Origin: JAAYZH01 sp964479695
GTDB lineage: Bacteria; Bacillota; Clostridia; Saccharofermentanales; Fastidiosipilaceae
Reading direction: 5' to 3'
DNA: 42,917 nucleotides
Assembly (NCBI GenBank): GCA_964479695.1
Contig: CAYZSO010000022.1
Location: 1 to 42,917, forward strand
Made by a program: the position numbers and the translations under genes
Part shown: positions 1-7,144 of the stretch, piece after piece
How the letters are laid out: each line of letters starts with the position of its first letter
Position numbering within the stretch: the stretch's first letter is position 1
The notes under the pieces: model-generated
What the model saw: only the letters and a program-made list of their open reading frames with translations
The model's database searches: none
What the model was told of the DNA's origin: nothing

Positions 1-293
1 CAAATTAGGGAATCTATTTTTCGTCATCCCAACCACCAAAAACGTTACGCCAACCGTATGTGGGCGGTCCCACTGGGCGGTTCGCTGGGCGGTTCGCGAG
101 GTGTGATTGCTTCCGGAGGCACAGACGGCGCCGAGGGTGCCTGCCCGGCCGCGGGTGGCGAAGATGTTCGCGGGTGAAAAAACAAAATCCGCTACAATAG
201 AGGCAATGATATTCTAGACTACTGAAACAACATTCTAGACTTGTAGTAGATTTAGGTTTAAGCAATCGATTGAAGAAAGAAAGGTCCTAACCC
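1..293. other. Leading intergenic region, no supported gene
   Basis: I see no convincing gene here. A minus-strand open frame at 14-265 has low-complexity Arg/Pro/His composition and no recognisable motif. A short direct repeat (GGGCGGTTCGC twice) lies near 74-98. A possible -10 hexamer TACAAT at 193-198 lies about 95 bases before exoA, but its -35 partner is weak. An AAAGG ribosome binding site at 280-284 serves exoA. Confidence 0.4.
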
Positions 294-1049
294 ATGACGA
301 AAATGATTTCCTGGAATGTGAATGGCATTCGCGCAATTTTGAAAAAAGATTTCCAGAAGTTTTTCCAAGAACAAGATGCTGATATTTTTGCTGTTCAAGA
401 AACGAAGATTACCGATGGCCTGATTAGCCTCGACATGCCGGGTTACTATCAGTACTGGAATTATGCCGAGAAAAAGGGCTATTCCGGAACCGCTGTTTTT
501 ACCAGAGAAGAACCTATGGATGTCATCTTAGGCATAGGGATCCCCGAACATGACACAGAAGGCCGGGTGATTACCTTGGAGTATCCCGAGTATTTTTTCG
601 TCACCGTCTATGTCCCGAATTCCCAGGATGGCCTGAAGCGTTTGTCTTACCGCGAGGAATGGGAAGATGTCTTCCGCGAATATCTGCTGGCTTTGGACAA
701 GGTCAAGCCCGTCATCGTCTGCGGCGATCTGAATGTCGCCCATCAGGAAATCGACCTCGCCAATCCCTCGACCAATCGCCAGAGTGCGGGCTTCACAGAT
801 CAGGAAAGAGCCAAATTCTCCACCCTTTTAGCCTCTGGTTTCACCGATACCTTCCGCTACTTCCATCCCGACGACACCGATCGTTACAGCTGGTGGTCTT
901 ATCGCACCCGGGCCAGAGAGCGGAATGCGGGCTGGAGAATCGACTATTTCCTCACTTCCAGCAGACTCGATAATCGGTTGGTGAATGCAGATATTTTGGA
1001 CAAAGTCGAAGGCTCCGACCATTGCCCGGTTCTCCTAGAGATCGAGTAA
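294..1049 (+). CDS. exoA: Exodeoxyribonuclease III / AP endonuclease (ExoA)
   Basis: This is a 251-residue member of the exonuclease III / AP endonuclease family, which nicks DNA 5' of abasic sites in base excision repair and removes 3' blocking groups. Family motifs run in order: WNVNGIRA near residue 6 (metal site Asn), QETK with the metal-binding Glu near residue 36, GYSGTA near 62, GDLNVAHQEIDLANP (catalytic Asp and Asn) near 145, the WWSYRTRARERNAGWRIDYF region near 200, and the C-terminal SDHCPV with the catalytic Asp-His pair. The length equals that of Bacillus ExoA. The ATG start is preceded by AAAGG about nine bases upstream. The gene stands alone ahead of radA, so this is a small DNA-repair neighbourhood. 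All catalytic residues are present and I see nothing unusual in it. Confidence 0.95.
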   Translation: MTKMISWNVNGIRAILKKDFQKFFQEQDADIFAVQETKITDGLISLDMPGYYQYWNYAEKKGYSGTAVFTREEPMDVILGIGIPEHDTEGRVITLEYPEYFFVTVYVPNSQDGLKRLSYREEWEDVFREYLLALDKVKPVIVCGDLNVAHQEIDLANPSTNRQSAGFTDQERAKFSTLLASGFTDTFRYFHPDDTDRYSWWSYRTRARERNAGWRIDYFLTSSRLDNRLVNADILDKVEGSDHCPVLLEIE

Positions 1050-1213
1050 GGGCAGTTCGCAACGATAAACGCAGCGGCGCTTGTAATGGCAAACGTGGCT
1101 GTCTTAGTAACTACTAACGTTCCCGAACGTTGCCACGAACAGCCCTATCGTCTGTAACCATTTGACAGGCAGTAAGGCTGCGGACTAGAGTGAGAAGAAA
1201 AAGGGAGGCGGCT
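1050..1213. other. exoA-radA spacer with competing inverted repeats
   Basis: The spacer holds two overlapping inverted repeats. GTGGC near 1095 can pair with GCCAC near 1131, and the shifted GGCTGT near 1097 can pair with ACAGCC near 1139, so the two hairpins exclude each other. A small AACGTT pair lies in the loop. There is no T-run, so it is not a clear intrinsic terminator. The ribosome binding site AAGGGAGG at 1201-1208 serves radA. Confidence 0.3.
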
Positions 1214-2611
1214 TTGGCCAAGGCAAAGAAAATCTACTACTGCACCGCTTGCGGCTACGAATCGACCGGCTGGCTCGGCCGCTGCCCGAACTGCCAAGCT
1301 TGGAACAGCTTCGAGGAGCACCAAGTGAAGGAGTCTCCGACCTCTGCCCAAGCCCGAGCGGGGGTCAATCAAGGATGGCTGGGTGAGCTCTTGGGCGACG
1401 AAGGGGAAAATGCACCGCAAAGTCTCCAAGAAGTCAGCTCCGAACAGGCGCGCCACTACTCTTCCGGCATCTCCGAACTCGACCGCGTCTTGGGTGGCGG
1501 ATTCGTCCCCGGCTCGTTGGTTCTGGTGGGTGGCGACCCGGGAATCGGCAAATCAACCTTGCTTCTGGAAGCTTGCTCTTCTGTCGATACGAAAGGTCCT
1601 GTCTTATATATCTGTGGCGAAGAATCTCCCCAGCAAGTGAAGCTCCGAGCCGACCGCCTGGGCGTGTCCGGTGGGCGGATCAAGGTCAGCACCGAAGTCA
1701 TTTTCGAGAAGCTCGCCCATATCCTCACCACACTGAAGCCAGCCCTCTGCGTCGTGGACTCAATTCAGACCATTTATTCTGACCAATCGCCCTCCGCCCC
1801 GGGCTCGGTGAGCCAGGTGCGCGATGTCAGCGCCGGCTTTCTCCGCCTGGCCAAGTCCATTGGCAGCACGATTATTTTGGTTGGACATGTCACGAAGGAC
1901 GGCAGTATTGCCGGTCCTCGCATCCTTGAGCACATGGTGGATACCGTGCTTTATTTCGAAGGCGATAAATACTCTTCTTTGCGCATGATCCGCGCTGTGA
2001 AGAACCGTTTCGGTGCAACGAATGAAATTGGTTTATTCGAGATGGAAGATCGGGGACTCCTCCCGGTTGCCAATGCATCAGAGACCTTATTGGAGAGCCG
2101 GCCACAAGCCGTCTCGGGCTCAGCACTCAGCGTCATTGTTGAAGGAACAAGACCCATGATCATCGAAATTCAAGCGCTCCTCAACACCAGCGCCTACCCC
2201 ACGGCCACCCGTGTGACCCAGGGTTTCGACCGCAACCGCGTCTCCATGCTCATGGCCCTTCTGGAAAAACAATTGGGCTTGAATCTCAGTAATATGGATG
2301 CCTTCATCAACGTAGTCGGCGGGTTCAAGGCAGACGACCCCGCCACCGACCTCGCTCTCTTGGCCGCAATCACTTCAAGTTTCCGTGATACGCCCATCCG
2401 AGACGGCCTCCTGCTCTGCGGTGAAGTCGGCTTAACCGGCGAAATCCGCCCCGTCAGCCGCCTGGCGGAACGTCTTGCAGAGGCCGACCAACTTGGCTTC
2501 AAGACAATCCTTCTCCCGGGCAGCTCGAAGAGAAGCGTCGCCAAAATGAAATTCAAAACCGAGATCGTCTACGTCGATCGCATCAGTGAAGCCCTGGACG
2601 TCTGCTGGTAA
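1214..2611 (+). CDS. radA: DNA repair protein RadA
   Basis: RadA is a RecA-like, Lon-like ATPase that promotes branch migration in homologous recombination. The sequence shows a four-cysteine zinc finger at the N-terminus (CTAC then CPNC), Walker A GGDPGIGKS near residue 100, the RadA-specific KNRFG motif near 265 and a Lon-protease-like C-terminal domain with GLTGEIRPV. I place the start at TTG 1214, because AAGGGAGG ends five bases upstream and the product then begins MAKAKKIYYC as in other RadA proteins. An upstream in-frame GTG at 1190 would add eight residues but has no ribosome binding site. The chosen TTG lies inside a copy of the iterated GGCTTTGGCCAAAGCC palindrome. The 3' end is partly duplicated into the start of ispD. 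Confidence 0.95.
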   Translation: MAKAKKIYYCTACGYESTGWLGRCPNCQAWNSFEEHQVKESPTSAQARAGVNQGWLGELLGDEGENAPQSLQEVSSEQARHYSSGISELDRVLGGGFVPGSLVLVGGDPGIGKSTLLLEACSSVDTKGPVLYICGEESPQQVKLRADRLGVSGGRIKVSTEVIFEKLAHILTTLKPALCVVDSIQTIYSDQSPSAPGSVSQVRDVSAGFLRLAKSIGSTIILVGHVTKDGSIAGPRILEHMVDTVLYFEGDKYSSLRMIRAVKNRFGATNEIGLFEMEDRGLLPVANASETLLESRPQAVSGSALSVIVEGTRPMIIEIQALLNTSAYPTATRVTQGFDRNRVSMLMALLEKQLGLNLSNMDAFINVVGGFKADDPATDLALLAAITSSFRDTPIRDGLLLCGEVGLTGEIRPVSRLAERLAEADQLGFKTILLPGSSKRSVAKMKFKTEIVYVDRISEALDVCW

Positions 2612-2683
2612 GTACAGTTGGTAAGTACAGTTGGTAAGTACATTGGATAAGTGAGGCTCTGGACGTATGTTAGTAAGTACAGT
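2585..2683 (+). repeat. Duplicated radA 3' end forming the ispD start region
   Basis: The segment 2585-2618, covering the last radA codons, its TAA stop and the bases after it, reappears at 2650-2683 with five mismatches in 34 bases. Between the copies the short unit GTAAGTACAGTTG repeats. In the second copy a C to A change in the equivalent of GTCTG creates the ATG at 2667 that starts ispD. The stop region of one gene has therefore become the start region of the next. Confidence 0.75.
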
Positions 2684-3437
2684 CGAAACGCACATTCTCA
2701 TCGCAGCTGCCGGTCGCGGATCCCGCATGGGTCAGCAAATGAACAAGCAATTTCTCAGGGTCGGCGGCACCCCGGTGATCGTTCGAAGCATCCAAGCCTG
2801 CCAGGCCTTCCTCGCCGAATTGTCGCCCGACACCAAGTGTGGCATCCACGTTATTTGTTCAGAGAACGAACTTGAAACGATGCAGAACACCATCAACGGG
2901 TATGGTTTGGCCGATCAGGTGACTTCTTATATTCCGGGTGGCAACAGCCGCAGGGAATCGGTGTATCTTGGACTTTTAGCTTTGGCCAAAGCCGCCATCT
3001 CCCCCAATTCAATCGTTATGATTCATGACGGTGCCCGCTGCTTAGCGACAGCTGATCTGTTCACCCGCTGCCGCGAGGCGGCCATCCAGTACGGGGCCGC
3101 CTGCCCCGGCATACCGGTTCATGACACGTTGCGCAGGGCTTTTTCCCATGCCGGGCAAGATCCGGTTCTCTATGAGACCGTTTCGCGCGAGTTGCTTTTT
3201 GTCATGCAAACGCCGCAATGCTTTCGTTTCGAAGACATTTTACAGGCAAACCAAATTGCCGAAACCAATGTCGAATCAGGCCTTGCAGCACCTGATGCCT
3301 ACACCGATGACGTAAGCATTGCCCAAGCCGCCGGCATTGAAGTCCGCCTAGTGGATGGCGAACCGACAAACCTGAAACTCACCCGCCCCGAAGACATCTC
3401 TGTAGCGGAAGCAATCCTAGCCGCCGGCCTCGCCTAA
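2667..3437 (+). CDS. ispD: 2-C-methyl-D-erythritol 4-phosphate cytidylyltransferase (IspD)
   Basis: IspD transfers CMP to methylerythritol phosphate in the non-mevalonate isoprenoid pathway. The 256-residue protein has the nucleotide-binding loop AAAGRGSRMG near residue 13, the metal-binding MIHDGARC near 116, the QTPQCF motif near 180 and DDVSIAQAAGIEV with the closing LTRPEDI at the C-terminus. It is slightly longer than the usual 230 residues, mainly in the 45-60 region. The ATG at 2667 lies in a duplicated copy of the radA 3' end, with a weak GAGG nine to ten bases upstream. Translation may be coupled to radA. ispF, the enzyme two steps later in the pathway, lies just downstream on the opposite strand, so the two genes converge rather than forming the frequent ispDF unit. 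Confidence 0.93.
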   Translation: MLVSTVETHILIAAAGRGSRMGQQMNKQFLRVGGTPVIVRSIQACQAFLAELSPDTKCGIHVICSENELETMQNTINGYGLADQVTSYIPGGNSRRESVYLGLLALAKAAISPNSIVMIHDGARCLATADLFTRCREAAIQYGAACPGIPVHDTLRRAFSHAGQDPVLYETVSRELLFVMQTPQCFRFEDILQANQIAETNVESGLAAPDAYTDDVSIAQAAGIEVRLVDGEPTNLKLTRPEDISVAEAILAAGLA

Positions 3438-3496
3438 ACTCCTGAAATCACGTCTGCCAAAGGCTGGCTGGGGGCGGCTTTGGCCACCGGATTCAC

Positions 3497-4015
3497 TTAG
3501 TACTCGGCGACCTCTCGAATGGTGACAATCGCTGTGCACTGCATGCCCAAACCCTGGCCGAATGCGGTGAGTCCTTCACCGGTCGTGGCCGTGAGACCAA
3601 CATCGGTTTGAGACAGGCCGGTCAGCTGGGCAATTCTGATTTTGATGGCCGAAATGTGCTTCGCAAGGTGAGGAGACAAAGCCTCAACCGACAGTGAAAT
3701 ATGAACGAGCTGAAGCCTTCTGCCGGCACTATTATGTGCGGGATCCAAGCAGCGCAGGGCTTCTCTTAGATAAAGCGAAGAATCTGTCAAACCCTGGGCC
3801 GCCATCCGATCTGCAGTTCCACCCAAAATATTCACGCCGGTGACTCCGGAGATTGCGTTACAAAGGGCATGCAAAATCACGTCTGCATCGGAATTCCCCT
3901 CAAGTCCCCTCGCACCCGGAAAAGGGACACCGCCAAGCATCAAGACTTTGTCGGATTCTTCCGGGGCGAAACGATGGCTGTCTTGTCCGATGCCGGTACG
4001 CCAGATTTCTCTCAT
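3497..4015 (-). CDS. ispF: 2-C-methyl-D-erythritol 2,4-cyclodiphosphate synthase (IspF)
   Basis: IspF cyclises CDP-methylerythritol phosphate in the isoprenoid pathway and works as a trimer. Visible family features are GIGQDSHRF with the Asp-x-His metal ligands near residue 8, the NSDADVILHAL segment near 45 with a further metal His, and the C-terminal ATTGEGLTAFGQG motif. Its length of about 172 residues is slightly above the usual 155-160. I prefer ATG 4015 because GGGAGG lies six bases upstream, inside the last codons of the preceding gene; a TTG at 4021 would add two residues. Only two bases separate the stop of the thioredoxin-like gene from this start, so the genes are probably translationally coupled. 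Confidence 0.92.
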   Translation of the reverse strand: MREIWRTGIGQDSHRFAPEESDKVLMLGGVPFPGARGLEGNSDADVILHALCNAISGVTGVNILGGTADRMAAQGLTDSSLYLREALRCLDPAHNSAGRRLQLVHISLSVEALSPHLAKHISAIKIRIAQLTGLSQTDVGLTATTGEGLTAFGQGLGMQCTAIVTIREVAEY

Positions 4016-4017
4016 AA

Positions 4018-4623
4018 TCAACCTCCCTGTATTTGTTTATTCAGTGCTTCTTCCAGAAGCTTCAAAGCATTCTCTTCCTGCCATGACGCATACATCTGCA
4101 CTGCGCCTTTCTGAATCAGGAAAAAGGTTGGGGTCGTGGTGTATTGCAGGCTTGCCAATAGTGGATCTTGAGCTGAGGCATCCGCAAAAATGAACCAGGC
4201 TTTGCCACTGTAGCGATATGCCCAATCTTCCATTTGCGGAATCACTGTCGAGGCTGCCGGATCGGTACTCTGCCTGACACAAATCACAATCGGCAGATCG
4301 GTCGAGGTGATCATCCCTTCTAGATCCAAGATCTGGCGGTACTCCAAATAATCTCCGTCTTCTTTGCTGACCGGCTCAATCCAAGCTACCGGAGCATTGT
4401 AATTGTAGTCGCCTAGCCAAGGAGTCTGATTACTGTTGCATGCGGTGAGTAGAGTGGTGAATGAAGCTGTGAAAATAGCGGTGAGAAATATCGCAAGTAT
4501 GCGCATGAAAGTCGTGATGCGTTTGGTGGTGGGTTTTTTGGTGTGGTTCGTGGTTTGTATGGTGGTGGGCGATGCGGTAGGTGTTGCGATGGGTGTGGTG
4601 GTGTGGTTCGCGGTGGGTGTCAT
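4018..4623 (-). CDS. Thioredoxin-fold-like lipoprotein with a Thr-rich pre-signal segment
   Basis: The first about 39 residues are a Thr/Pro/His-rich repeat segment (TPTANHTTTPIATPTASP). They are followed by a typical lipoprotein signal, MRILAIFLTAIFTASFTT and then LLTAC, so the mature protein would be a lipid-anchored surface protein. The rest resembles a thioredoxin-fold domain: PIVICVRQS, then EDWAYRYSGKAWFIFADAS, the cis-Pro-like TTTPTFFLIQKG and an amphipathic C-terminal helix. It lacks a CxxC, so thiol redox activity is doubtful. The start ATG at 4623 overlaps the upstream stop by one base and has GGGAGGT upstream. The internal ATG 4506, just before the signal peptide, has no ribosome binding site. 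A signal peptide 40 residues from the N-terminus is unusual. Confidence 0.7.
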   Translation of the reverse strand: MTPTANHTTTPIATPTASPTTIQTTNHTKKPTTKRITTFMRILAIFLTAIFTASFTTLLTACNSNQTPWLGDYNYNAPVAWIEPVSKEDGDYLEYRQILDLEGMITSTDLPIVICVRQSTDPAASTVIPQMEDWAYRYSGKAWFIFADASAQDPLLASLQYTTTPTFFLIQKGAVQMYASWQEENALKLLEEALNKQIQGG

Positions 4624-5426
4624 CACTGGTCACCTCCCTTACTCGTGGCGGGCTGTTGGGGTTGTTGGGGGCGGCTTTGGCCGGTGACTGCTTGCTCGCC
4701 TGTAGCGGCTTGCTCGACTGTAGCGACTTGCTCAACTGTAGTGGGTTGCTCGCCGGAAGTTGATTGTTCGTTTGAAGTTGTCTGCTCCGAAGGGTGAGCG
4801 CAGACATAGACGAAGAAGCCCTTTTTCTTAAGGACAACGTTTACATCAGTAAAGAGGGTCTTCAGGAAACGGCCGGCCGATTCAGCGCCTTGTTTCTTCC
4901 CGATAACGAAGAGGCATAATCCGCCGGAGTTAAGGTGCGTGGCGGAGCCTCGGAAAAGATCATAGACTTGTTCTTTGCCAATTCGGATAGGCGGATTCGA
5001 GATGATGAGATCATAATGATCCGGCAAATTCTCGAAGCCGTGGCTCTTGATGGTCTTTGGCCGATAAATCCCATTTGCCTCTGCGTTTCTGGCTGTGAGG
5101 TCCAGTGCCCTTTCGTTGACATCGGAAAATGTCCAAGTCTGCCCGGGGAAACGCCTCTTGGCTGAAATCCCCAGAACACCGTAGCCGGATCCTAAATCCA
5201 GACACTTCCCGTTTGCGAGCTGTGTATAAAGACTTTTATTCTCAGAAGCCAGCGCTTCCATTATAAGTTTCAAGCCTTCTAAAAGAAGCGCGGACCCGTC
5301 ATCTACGTGGTCCTTCGAGAAGACACCGGTATCCGCTAGAAAATGCAAGGTAATCCCTCCGTAGGAAAAGGTGAGTTCACGTTCCTTGCTTACTGCATCA
5401 GGTTGTTCGTCATAGTAATGTGCCAA
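4623..5426 (-). CDS. RsmC-like class I SAM-dependent methyltransferase
   Basis: The first about 195 residues match the RsmC/YbxB family of 16S rRNA guanine-N2 methyltransferases. They carry the SAM-binding loop CLDLGSGYGVLG near residue 75, an acidic FSDVNERAL near 100, the catalytic NPP motif in ISNPPIRIG near 142 and the family end segment VLKKKGFFVYVCAH. After that comes a tail of about 70 residues of degenerate repeats (SNEQSTSGEQPTTVEQ and so on), not expected in the family. It is encoded by a microsatellite-like tract at 4630-4790 and ends against the start of the next gene. The start is TTG 5426 with GAGGAT upstream. The target position in rRNA cannot be fixed from sequence. Confidence 0.8.
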   Translation of the reverse strand: MAHYYDEQPDAVSKERELTFSYGGITLHFLADTGVFSKDHVDDGSALLLEGLKLIMEALASENKSLYTQLANGKCLDLGSGYGVLGISAKRRFPGQTWTFSDVNERALDLTARNAEANGIYRPKTIKSHGFENLPDHYDLIISNPPIRIGKEQVYDLFRGSATHLNSGGLCLFVIGKKQGAESAGRFLKTLFTDVNVVLKKKGFFVYVCAHPSEQTTSNEQSTSGEQPTTVEQVATVEQAATGEQAVTGQSRPQQPQQPATSKGGDQ

Positions 5427-5442
5427 AATAGATCCTCGATTG

Positions 5443-5479
5443 ATTGTATTGACTCTAATTGTATTGACTCTAATTGTAC
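5443..5479. repeat. 15-bp tandem repeat upstream of the methyltransferase
   Basis: ATTGTATTGACTCTA occurs twice in direct tandem (5443-5457 and 5458-5472), followed by the start of a third unit. On the minus strand each unit carries TACAAT, a good -10 hexamer, so the duplication multiplies potential -10 elements ahead of the methyltransferase gene. I see no convincing -35 partner. Confidence 0.7.
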
Positions 5480-5515
5480 ATTGAAGTGGGCTTTTGTGGT
5501 GAGCAAGTAGAAAAT

Positions 5516-5549
5516 GACTACCTATGTTTAAATTTAAACTTATGTAGTC
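5516..5549. repeat. CTACATAAGTTTAAA palindrome, copy 1
   Basis: A 34-base inverted repeat with 17-base arms meeting at TTTAAATTTAAA and two mismatched pairs. It belongs to the palindrome family seen also at 7063, 23075 and 42716. No T-run follows it, so it does not look like an ordinary intrinsic terminator, although it lies between the 3' end of queT and the methyltransferase. Confidence 0.8.
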
Positions 5550-5580
5550 CTTGTGAGCTACTTGCGAGCTACTCCCGAAT

Positions 5581-6147
5581 TTACTCGCGGTGCTGTTTGG
5601 CCAGTTTTGTAAAAAACGGATGCAGTCCTAGGAAAAACGGTATTCCTATCAGGTAGACAACTACAGCTTCTGAAATGGCGAGCTGCAGAATGGAAAGTGC
5701 GACAGCAATGGCGAAACTGTCGCCTTCGGGTGGAATCAGTATTGGCAAGTAAAATCCGACAACTAACGAATTTACGAGTACCGAAGGGAGCGGCAATAGC
5801 CAAGTCGCAGGATTACGACTAAGTTCGGATCGGCTTGGAGTTTTGTTGGCATCTGGTGCAAGGCCGAAATGGAGAGCCATTTTCCTGGTTAGAAATGCCG
5901 CCACTAATGTTGCTAATCCACCGAAAACGATGTCTACCCAGCCTAAACCCATCAAAACATTGGCCAAAACACAGCCTAAATAGAGCCCGGGGACGGCTGC
6001 GGGCATCAAAGCCGGCAGAAGCATCATCGCTTCCGATACTCGGAATTGAATTGGTCCTGTTGCGATGGGTTGTACCAACAAGGTCAGCACAACATAAAGG
6101 GCAGCAGTCATGGCTGCCTCTGACAAATAGAGGAGTCTTTTGTTCAT
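5581..6147 (-). CDS. queT: QueT-like queuosine-precursor transporter (ECF S component)
   Basis: This 188-residue integral membrane protein matches the QueT family, the substrate-binding S component of an energy-coupling-factor importer thought to take up queuosine precursors. The N-terminal stretch LSEAAMTAALYVVLTLL followed by QFRVSEAMMLLPAL and YLGCVLANVL is characteristic, and five to six hydrophobic segments are visible. The start ATG has AAGGAAGG upstream. A TATAAT-like box lies on the minus strand near 6253-6258. No other ECF subunits are in the window, so the ATPase and T components would be encoded elsewhere. I could not recognise a preQ1 riboswitch in its leader. Confidence 0.8.
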   Translation of the reverse strand: MNKRLLYLSEAAMTAALYVVLTLLVQPIATGPIQFRVSEAMMLLPALMPAAVPGLYLGCVLANVLMGLGWVDIVFGGLATLVAAFLTRKMALHFGLAPDANKTPSRSELSRNPATWLLPLPSVLVNSLVVGFYLPILIPPEGDSFAIAVALSILQLAISEAVVVYLIGIPFFLGLHPFFTKLAKQHRE

Positions 6148-7062
6148 TCGTAATTCCTTCCTTCTGAGGTGAAGAGGTCACCCGAAAGTTAATCCACCTG
6201 ACCTTGAGCTGAACTGAAAAATGTCAGAGGCTCTTCAGAGCAGGCGTAATGATTATAAACGATTTTTGTGCTGAGCTAGTGAGCGGTTTGGGCAGCGTAT
6301 TGTTTCTACTATTTGTTCTTCGCAATGCGACAGATTGGTGACGGAGCGGTTTAGGCCACGGATTGTTCCTGAATTTGTCCTACTTCGTCGGAGTTCGTGT
6401 TGGCGGAGCGGTTTGGGCAGCGTATTCCTCCTGAATTTGTTCTTCGGAGCTTAGAGTAATTGTTATCCTATTTGCAGATTGGTTGAGATCGGGATTTTTG
6501 CGACGCCGGATTCGGCAAACTCAACATTTTAAATGGTTTTTCATGTTGGTGCCGTGCTTATGGCAGACCGTGTTTCCGTCGAGGTCAGTATTCATTCAAT
6601 AATTTCTAACATCAGGTCAGTAATCATTCATCGAAAGTAAAACAGGTGTTAGGATTCTCTCTGAAAAATATTGTTGTCGCAAGTTGCGAGATCTTAGCCA
6701 AAATGGAAAATCCTTTTGGCTTTGTTGCTGTGTAAGATGAGGTTTTGAGAGTATCAAGAAGATTCTAGCTGGAATTTTTGGTGTCAGAGCGCTCACAAGG
6801 CAGAAAACAGCAGCACTTGTCGCGATAAGTGGAATCAAGCGTACCTTCATTCCCAGAAAACGCTACAGTGTAAGGATGGAGTCGCAATAGAAGCAATAAG
6901 TGGAAACCAAGCGTTCCTCCATCACTGAAAACACGAACGACTAGATTAAGTGGCAACAACAGCTATAAGCCGGAGCTAAGCGTTCAGCTAACAACGCCAA
7001 CGACGACAACGACGACGACGACTACAACGCCAACGACGCCAATGACCGCCGCCGCCACTACA
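6148..7062. repeat. Intergenic repeat element E1 (core copies, body, tail units)
   Basis: No gene is supported in this stretch. Three degenerate copies of the core GGCGGAGCGGTTTGGGC lie at about 6279, 6340 and 6402. From 6401 to 6728 the sequence aligns base by base, with substitutions and small gaps, to 23119-23441. Shared landmarks are GTATTC..CTGAATTTGTTCT, AGATTGGTTGAGATCGGG, CAGGTCAGTAATCATTCA, TTGTCGCAAG and ATGGAAAATC. At 6820-6990 follow tail units of the type GCAATAAGTGGAAACCAAGCG at about 70-base spacing. A CAACGACGA microsatellite lies at about 6985-7050. Confidence 0.75.
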
Positions 7063-7102
7063 TTTCACTACATAAGTTTAAAATTAAACTTATGTAGTGA
7101 AA
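7063..7102. repeat. CTACATAAGTTTAAA palindrome, copy 2 (perfect)
   Basis: Two perfect 19-base arms (TTTCACTACATAAGTTTAA and its complement) are separated by two bases, giving the cleanest copy of the palindrome family. It lies 43 bases beyond the stop codon of the GH20 gene. The adjoining 7095-7137 holds three copies of a 17-base unit, GTAGTGAAATCGCC plus three bases, which extends one palindrome arm. Confidence 0.85.
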
Positions 7103-7144
7103 TCGCCTATAGTGAAATCGCCTGTAGTGAAATCGCCGCAACAC

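Noticed and set aside
14..265. Minus-strand open frame of 83 codons at the window start
   Set aside because: Low-complexity Arg/Pro-rich composition, no ribosome binding site, no family motif, and it overlaps the likely exoA promoter.
4018..4623. Active thioredoxin/thiol-disulfide oxidoreductase
   Set aside because: No CxxC is present, so only the fold is suggested.
6148..6310. preQ1 riboswitch ahead of queT
   Set aside because: The leader has a weak GGTCA/TGACC hairpin, but I could not find the preQ1-I or preQ1-II consensus segments.
6148..7144. Insertion sequence or transposase remnant
   Set aside because: No transposase-like frame or motif was found in any repeat region; mobility of the elements remains unproven.
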